Source: Sabulibacter ruber | GTDB lineage: Bacteria > Bacteroidota > Bacteroidia > Cytophagales > Hymenobacteraceae | NCBI RefSeq assembly: GCF_017355955.1 | Contig: NZ_JAFFID010000001.1 | Coordinates: 1,240,001-1,304,000 of the forward strand | Direction: 5' to 3' | DNA length: 64,000 bases | Shown: positions 59,670-64,000 of the stretch, piece after piece | Numbering within the stretch: the first letter of the stretch is position 1 | Layout: the number at the start of each line of letters is the position of its first letter | The notes under the pieces: generated by a model | The model's input: the letters and a program-made list of their open reading frames with translations, nothing else | Database searches by the model: none | Told to the model about the DNA's origin: nothing | Translations under genes and position numbers: made by a program

Positions 59670-60521
59670 ATGAAGGAGAAGTACTTAAAATGGGGCTTGG
59701 GAGTAATGGCGGCCGGGGCGGTGGGTGTTCTGGTAGACGCGTTTTTCCTGGAGAAATATTTCTTTGCCGTCAAGACCTATGATCTTGGAGACAAGAAAAG
59801 CGGCAGGCAAATAAAACTTGTGCATGTGACTGATCTGCATTTCAAGGAGCACCTGCACCCGCAACATTTTAAGCTAGCCTCCAAGATAAACCAACTGCGG
59901 CCAGACCTTCTCCTGTTTAGCGGTGATACCCTGGATTCCTCGGGCCACGTTCCGCCGGCAGAGCAATTCCTGGGCCTGCTCTCCCCCGGCATCATCAAAG
60001 TAGCCATTCCCGGCAACCATGACTACCTGGCCGCCGATTCTGTTACTGACCTAAAAAGAGCTTTTGAGCGGCATAACGGCCACCTGCTGGTGAATGAGTC
60101 AAAAGCCTTCACCTTCAGGGGGACCAGAATCATGGTCACCGGGTTGGATGACTTTGTGGAAAGCGAGGGAAACCTGGCCGCTGCCGTAAAAGAGGTAGGC
60201 CATGAAGACCACCACCTGCTACTGATCCATAGTCCTCTGCAGCAGGAAGAAGCCAGGAAAGCAATTGAGAGGATCAACCAGAAAAGAGGAATCGCTGAGC
60301 AGTTGAACATCCGCTACATCTTTGCCGGGCATAATCACGGCGGGCAGGTAAGGCTCCCCGGCTACGTGCCGGTGCTTCCTAAAAAGTCTGGCTCTTACAT
60401 CAATGGCTGGTACAACACAAAGGCTCCGTTTCTGTACCTGTCCAAAGGATTTGGCACCTCCCGGCTCCCCTTCCGGTTCTTCGCCCGGGCAGAGATCACC
60501 GTTTTCCATTACAACGTCTAG
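59670..60521 (+). CDS. membrane-anchored metallophosphoesterase (YaeI-like)
   Basis: A 283-aa protein with one N-terminal transmembrane helix (LGVMAAGAVGVLVDAFFL) followed by a calcineurin-like phosphoesterase domain. Metal motifs: VTDLHFKEHLHP, LLFSGDTLDS, IPGNHDYLA, LLLIHSPLQ and FAGHNHGGQVRLPGY. It faces the periplasm or cytosol depending on helix orientation. Substrate unknown; relatives hydrolyse phosphodiesters, some act on lipid phosphates. Followed by an extended dispersed repeat. Confidence 0.9.
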   Translation: MKEKYLKWGLGVMAAGAVGVLVDAFFLEKYFFAVKTYDLGDKKSGRQIKLVHVTDLHFKEHLHPQHFKLASKINQLRPDLLLFSGDTLDSSGHVPPAEQFLGLLSPGIIKVAIPGNHDYLAADSVTDLKRAFERHNGHLLVNESKAFTFRGTRIMVTGLDDFVESEGNLAAAVKEVGHEDHHLLLIHSPLQQEEARKAIERINQKRGIAEQLNIRYIFAGHNHGGQVRLPGYVPVLPKKSGSYINGWYNTKAPFLYLSKGFGTSRLPFRFFARAEITVFHYNV

Positions 60522-60556
60522 CTTAGGAAACCTCAGAAACATAAGCCTGACGGCTT

Positions 60557-60592
60557 GTTTCGGGTTTGTTTTCCTGAAAACACGGCTGAAAC
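60557..60592. repeat. 36-nt dispersed element, copy 16, in a 99-nt hairpin
   Basis: GTTTCGGGTTTG, then TTTTCCTGAAAA, then CACGGCTGAAAC. Unique arms: CGGCTT (60551-60556) with AAGCCG (60600-60605), and TTAGGAAACC (60523-60532) with GGTTTCCTAA (60612-60621). Confidence 0.75.
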
Positions 60593-60705
60593 AGAAAGCA
60601 AGCCGAAGCACGGTTTCCTAAAAGTCAGCAACTGAAGTTGAGGGGCTTAGGCCCTGGTTACCGGTAGCCGCCACAAAGTGGCACATCTTACCGGCGTACT
60701 TCCCG

Positions 60706-60713
60706 TATCTTTG
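60706..60713 (+). promoter_or_regulatory. candidate -7 box of the alcohol dehydrogenase gene
   Basis: TATCTTTG is an exact match to the Bacteroidota TAnnTTTG box, 37 bp before the start codon. No clear -33 TTTG at the usual distance. Confidence 0.45.
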
Positions 60714-60750
60714 AAGTAAACTGCATTTCTGTACTACTAAAAATAAGACT

Positions 60751-61809
60751 ATGTTAGAAACCAAAGGATACGCCGCGTTTGACCCCAACTCACCGCTGGC
60801 CCCTTTCAACTTTCAGCGCCGGGACGTGGGTCCGCATGATGTGCTGATTGAAATCATGTTCTGCGGCGTATGCCACTCAGACCTGCACACCGCCAAAGGC
60901 GAGTGGGGTGGCGCCATGTACCCCGTGGTGCCCGGCCACGAGATTGTGGGCCGCATTGTGCGCGTGGGCGATCACGTGAAGAACTTCCGGGTAGGTGAAA
61001 TTGCCGGGGTAGGCTGTATGGTAGATTCTTGCCGTACGTGTTCCAGCTGCCAGGATGGTCTGGAGCAGTACTGCGAGAAAGGTTTCATTGGAACCTACAA
61101 CAGCCCTGAGGCCGGTTTAGACACCCCAACCTATGGCGGTTACTCAAACCAGATTGTAGTGGCCGAGGAGTTTGTGCTGCACATCCAGGAAAATCAGGAT
61201 CTGGCCCGGGTGGCTCCGTTGCTGTGTGCCGGTATCACCACCTATTCTCCCCTTCGCCACTGGAACGTAGGGCAAGGCCACAAAGTAGGCGTAGTTGGTT
61301 TGGGCGGACTGGGCCACATGGCCGTTAAATTAGCCGCCGCTATGGGTGCCGAGGTAACCGTACTCAGCACCTCGCCAAACAAAGAAGCCGATGCCCAGGC
61401 CTTGGGCGCGCATAAGTTTGTGGTCACCAAAGACCAGGAAGCCCTGAAGCAGGTACGCGGGTACTTTGACTTCATCATCAACACCGTGTCTGCAAAGGTA
61501 AGCCTGGACATGTACGCCAACCTGCTGAGACGCGACGGCACCATGATTCTGCTGGGCGTTCCGCCGGAAGCCCCGGAACTGCATGCCGCTACGCTTATCT
61601 TCGGGCGCCGGAGAATTGCCGGTTCCCTCATTGGCGGTATCGCTGAGACGCAGGAGATGCTTGATTTCTGCGCGCAGCACAACATTCTGTCAGACATTGA
61701 GGTGATCAACATCAACCAGATCAACACGGCGTATGACCGTATGCTAGCCGGTGATGTGAAATACCGCTTCGTGATTGACATGAGCAGCCTGGAAAACACC
61801 AGTGCCTAA
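60751..61809 (+). CDS. zinc-dependent NADP alcohol dehydrogenase (YahK/CAD-like)
   Basis: A 352-aa medium-chain dehydrogenase. Catalytic zinc ligands in FCGVCHSDLHTAKGEWG and VPGHEIVG, structural zinc ligands in CMVDSCRTCSSCQDGLEQYCEKG, and nucleotide-binding motif VVGLGGLGHMAVKLAAAMGAE are all intact. The FIGTYN ... TYGGYSNQIVVAEEFV block marks the cinnamyl-alcohol-dehydrogenase-like aldehyde reductase group, which prefers NADPH and reduces a wide range of aldehydes. Single gene with its own promoter and a strong shared terminator downstream. Confidence 0.94.
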   Translation: MLETKGYAAFDPNSPLAPFNFQRRDVGPHDVLIEIMFCGVCHSDLHTAKGEWGGAMYPVVPGHEIVGRIVRVGDHVKNFRVGEIAGVGCMVDSCRTCSSCQDGLEQYCEKGFIGTYNSPEAGLDTPTYGGYSNQIVVAEEFVLHIQENQDLARVAPLLCAGITTYSPLRHWNVGQGHKVGVVGLGGLGHMAVKLAAAMGAEVTVLSTSPNKEADAQALGAHKFVVTKDQEALKQVRGYFDFIINTVSAKVSLDMYANLLRRDGTMILLGVPPEAPELHAATLIFGRRRIAGSLIGGIAETQEMLDFCAQHNILSDIEVININQINTAYDRMLAGDVKYRFVIDMSSLENTSA

Positions 61810-61821
61810 GCTTGATAAGGC

Positions 61822-61870
61822 CTTAAAACAGAAGCGCCAGCTCTCATAGGGCTGGCGCTTCTGTTTTAAG
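61822..61870. terminator. bidirectional terminator between convergent genes
   Basis: A 20-bp perfect stem (61822-61841 with 61851-61870) around TCTCATAGG, with AAAACAG/CTGTTTT ends, so it serves both the alcohol dehydrogenase and the WD40 gene. Confidence 0.93.
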
Positions 61871-61873
61871 CCG

Positions 61874-61898
61874 GTTTTTCCTAAATCAGCCTCAAAAC
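61874..61898. repeat. short form of the dispersed element (25 nt)
   Basis: GTTTTTCCTAAAT then CAGCCTCAAAAC; touches the last base of the WD40 stop codon. Confidence 0.55.
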
Positions 61899-62857
61899 TA
61901 AATGACAGACATTAACTGAATGGCTTTGGCGGCCTTGGCCGATAGAATCACCTTGGAATCATCTTTGGAGATAGACGTTTTGGCCGCCCCGTTTGACTTG
62001 AGCACCGAGGTGTTGGTTCCTTTCTCCAGGTCAAAGATTTTGTTGGAGTTGTCGGCTTGGGAGTGGTAAAGCAGTTTGTTGCTGTTGTGGAAGAACGAGA
62101 GCCCGGTGGCGTAATCGCCTTTTCCGTTGTTCTTCACCGATTTCACCAGGCTCATGTCTTTGGTGTTGTAGATGCGCAGAATCTCGTCTGCCTGCCCAAA
62201 TCCTACCGCCAGGTATTGATCATCGGCACTAATGGCCAGGTCTTTGGGCGTAGCGTAATTGGTGTTGAACATCTGGATCAGTTCCCCGTCTTTGGCGGAG
62301 ATAGAATAAATGCGGCTCGCGAACCACACGTAGAACCGGTCACCGCTGTTGCTGAACACAATCCTGGAATCATGGGCGCCAACCCGGGGTTTTCCCACCG
62401 GCTGCCAGGTGTCTGTATTGAAAACCCTGACTTCGTTGTTCTGCAGCAATGCCACCAATCGGTTTCCGGCCATGGCCAGGTCTTTCACCGGGGCCGGTAA
62501 GCCGTCTAAGCTTTTGACTACCTCCAGGTCGGTGGTCTTCAGGATTTTGATGGTTTTATCATCGCCCCCGGTAACAATGAACTTCCCGTCTTTGGAGTAG
62601 GCACAGGCAAGCACTGTTCCTTTGTGCACTTGTTTCAAACTCACGGGGTAATCCTGGGCCACATCCCACAGGTAGAGCATGCCTTTGCTTCCCACAGATA
62701 CCAGTCGGTTCCCCTCGGGGGAGAAAGCCGCGTTCTGAAACAGCAGGTCTTCTTCGTGTTTCAGAGAGGCAATGGGCTTGAGTTTGGATTGACTAAACGA
62801 TAAGTTGCTGAGTAATAAAAGATTACTTACCAACAATAACGTATACCCTCTTTTCAT
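61898..62857 (-). CDS. secreted WD40-repeat protein
   Basis: A 319-aa protein. The start at 62857 gives the signal peptide MKRGYTLLLVSNLLLLSNLSFSQ; the longer frame upstream is AT-rich leader. Seven propeller blades: FSPEGNRLVSVGSKGMLYLWDV, YSKDGKFIVTGGDDKTIKILKT, AGNRLVALLQNNEVRVFNTDT, FSNSGDRFYVWFASRIYSI and so on, with GD/SD turns and W/I-K-D endings. Propellers of this kind are binding scaffolds. The mature protein is exported; its partner is not evident. Confidence 0.9.
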   Translation of the reverse strand: MKRGYTLLLVSNLLLLSNLSFSQSKLKPIASLKHEEDLLFQNAAFSPEGNRLVSVGSKGMLYLWDVAQDYPVSLKQVHKGTVLACAYSKDGKFIVTGGDDKTIKILKTTDLEVVKSLDGLPAPVKDLAMAGNRLVALLQNNEVRVFNTDTWQPVGKPRVGAHDSRIVFSNSGDRFYVWFASRIYSISAKDGELIQMFNTNYATPKDLAISADDQYLAVGFGQADEILRIYNTKDMSLVKSVKNNGKGDYATGLSFFHNSNKLLYHSQADNSNKIFDLEKGTNTSVLKSNGAAKTSISKDDSKVILSAKAAKAIQLMSVI

Positions 62858-62893
62858 CTTCTTTGTATTTAAATTATATAATTTTATATAAAG

Positions 62894-62901
62894 CAAATCT
62901 A
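62894..62901 (-). promoter_or_regulatory. candidate -7 box of the WD40 gene
   Basis: On the minus strand TAGATTTG is an exact TAnnTTTG match, 36 bp before the start codon at 62857, with a strongly AT-rich leader between (ATATAAAATTATAT). No clear -33 element. Confidence 0.4.
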
Positions 62902-63107
62902 AAGAAGCTAACAGAATATAATAGTTTTTAGTTGAAATTAATTTTAAGTAAGAAAGGGTGTTGTAAAAAGCAGTACTCAGTTTAAGCGTGGATTTCATAA
63001 AGTAAGTCAGAAATGTCCCTTCCCTGCCGGGTGAAGGTTTTAATGAATTTGCTGCCTATACGGGTTCAGCCTCCTTTTGGGTATCTTTTAACTGAAAACC
63101 GAAACGG

Positions 63108-63959
63108 TTAGAAGTTGAGCATGGCCGCGTAGACACCGCGCACTACCTCCACCATTTTGTCAAAGTCCAGCTTGTCAATGGTATCTGATTTCTGGTGGTA
63201 ATGCGGGTTCCGGAGGAACGAGGTATCATTGATCATGACGGCCTGGTACCCTTGGGCCCAGTAGTTGCGGTGGTCTGAGAGCGAAACGCCCGGCAGCCCC
63301 GGAGGTGCCGCTATGGACTGCACGTCTATGCGCGAGTGTTCTTTCATAAATTGTTGCACGCGTTGTACCGTGCGCTCCTGCCCTGCCTGGCCCACTACCA
63401 CAATGAAATTACCGGTGCTGGGATAAAGCTTTCTCAAAGACTCATGCGGAAACTCCTGCGAGTTGGGCTTGTCTGTGAAGTAGCCAATCATTTCCAGGCA
63501 GATCATCAGTTTCACGTCTACCTTGTCTTTCTTCATGGACTTGGCGTGTACCGCGCTGCCCATTTTCTCGGTGGCAAAGTAGGGCGGCTCCTCAAAGTTA
63601 AAGGCCACAAAGTCCAGCCGGTGCTTCACCTCGGGCTTTTCCTCGTGCACCATGCGAGCCAGTTCCAACAAACCGGCCACGGCGCTGGCGTTGTCATCGG
63701 CACCGGGCGTGTCATCGCAAACATCGTAATGTGCGCCAATGATCACCCGCTCCCCTTGCTCGGGTCCGTACGAGAGAATAACGTTATCAAAGCCCTGGTG
63801 CAGGGCCTGCTTGCTTACCCTTCCGCTCAGTTTGCAGAATTCGGCCTCAATATAGGCGGCGGCTTTACGCAATGATTCTGGGTGCCCAATGCTACGGGGC
63901 GGGTTTAGGGTGGTGAGGTACTGCACATCGGCGTAGAGTCGGTCGCGTTTTACGGGCAT
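63108..63959 (-). CDS. M28 family zinc metallopeptidase
   Basis: A 283-aa peptidase (start ATG 63959; the upstream TTG is unlikely). Zinc ligands of the M28 family: His and Asp in IIGAHYDVCDDTPGADDNASAVAGLLELAR, the Glu-Glu pair in VAFNFEEPPYF, Glu in MICLEMIGYF, and His in NPHYHQKSDTID. No signal peptide is seen, so it is either cytosolic or exported by another path. Family members are aminopeptidases or glutaminyl cyclases. Upstream control is at the window edge. Confidence 0.92.
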   Translation of the reverse strand: MPVKRDRLYADVQYLTTLNPPRSIGHPESLRKAAAYIEAEFCKLSGRVSKQALHQGFDNVILSYGPEQGERVIIGAHYDVCDDTPGADDNASAVAGLLELARMVHEEKPEVKHRLDFVAFNFEEPPYFATEKMGSAVHAKSMKKDKVDVKLMICLEMIGYFTDKPNSQEFPHESLRKLYPSTGNFIVVVGQAGQERTVQRVQQFMKEHSRIDVQSIAAPPGLPGVSLSDHRNYWAQGYQAVMINDTSFLRNPHYHQKSDTIDKLDFDKMVEVVRGVYAAMLNF

Positions 63960-64000
63960 AGCAGACAAGGTTAGTGAACCCTCCTATGTACTGTTTCCGA

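Noticed and set aside
4561..61898. 36-nt GTTT...AAAC units as CRISPR repeats
   Set aside because: Length and ends recall CRISPR repeats, but copies are single or at most two per gap with no regular spacers, and no cas genes are present.

Overview
This window comes from a moderately GC-rich Bacteroidota chromosome, most likely Cytophagales/Hymenobacteraceae (Rufibacter, Nibribacter or Pontibacter type). The genus is an inference. It rests on type 9 secretion C-terminal domains (Y/F-PNP motifs), a CarboxypepD_reg-type TonB receptor, an ECF sigma factor with a membrane-barrel partner, LytS/LytTR signalling, -7 boxes of the TAnnTTTG type, and the general protein style.

Layout. (1) 1-12.0 kb, minus strand: an extracellular contractile injection system (eCIS; Afp/PVC/MAC/AlgoCIS-like). 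In transcription order it has a DUF4255 cap protein, an unrecognised 257-aa protein with a chitin-binding-like module, the sheath, two tube proteins, DUF5908, a LysM adaptor, a VgrG-like spike, a PAAR tip, gp25, and a very large baseplate J protein that runs off the left edge. ATPase, tail-fibre and toxin genes are not in view. (2) 12.8-15.7 kb: a beta-helix lipoprotein and a TPR protein. (3) 16.5-22.2 kb, plus strand: a secreted xylan-degradation cluster (GH10 with a carbohydrate-binding module apparently inserted in its barrel, a SGNH/sialate-type acetylesterase, a second GH10), all with T9SS tails. (4) 22.5-28.4 kb: SDR oxidoreductase, LytTR regulator and LytS-type kinase beside a serine-hydrolase-fold lipoprotein lacking its catalytic residues, and a FUSC transporter. 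(5) 29.3-32.5 kb: a conspicuously AT-rich island of small co-oriented genes separated by hairpins, with an attC-like site and the 3' remnant of a tyrosine recombinase at its edge, i.e. a candidate decayed integron-like cassette array. (6) 32.6-43 kb: envelope and metabolic genes (PQQ sugar dehydrogenase, TonB receptor, esterase, DUF5777/YceI/cytochrome operon, CHRD protein, ECF sigma with partner). (7) 43-53.6 kb: multi-PAS histidine kinase, paired amidohydrolases, amino-acid permease. (8) 53.7-64 kb: SbcD without SbcC, succinate-semialdehyde dehydrogenase, catalase, metallophosphoesterase, alcohol dehydrogenase, WD40 protein, M28 peptidase.

A dispersed, near-palindromic element of almost constant length (36 nt, with a 24-25 nt short form) occurs about 20 times in the intergenic spaces. 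Some copies are extended by unique complementary arms. It is the most unusual sequence-level signal in the window. Long open frames antisense to real genes are common here because of codon bias and were left out.
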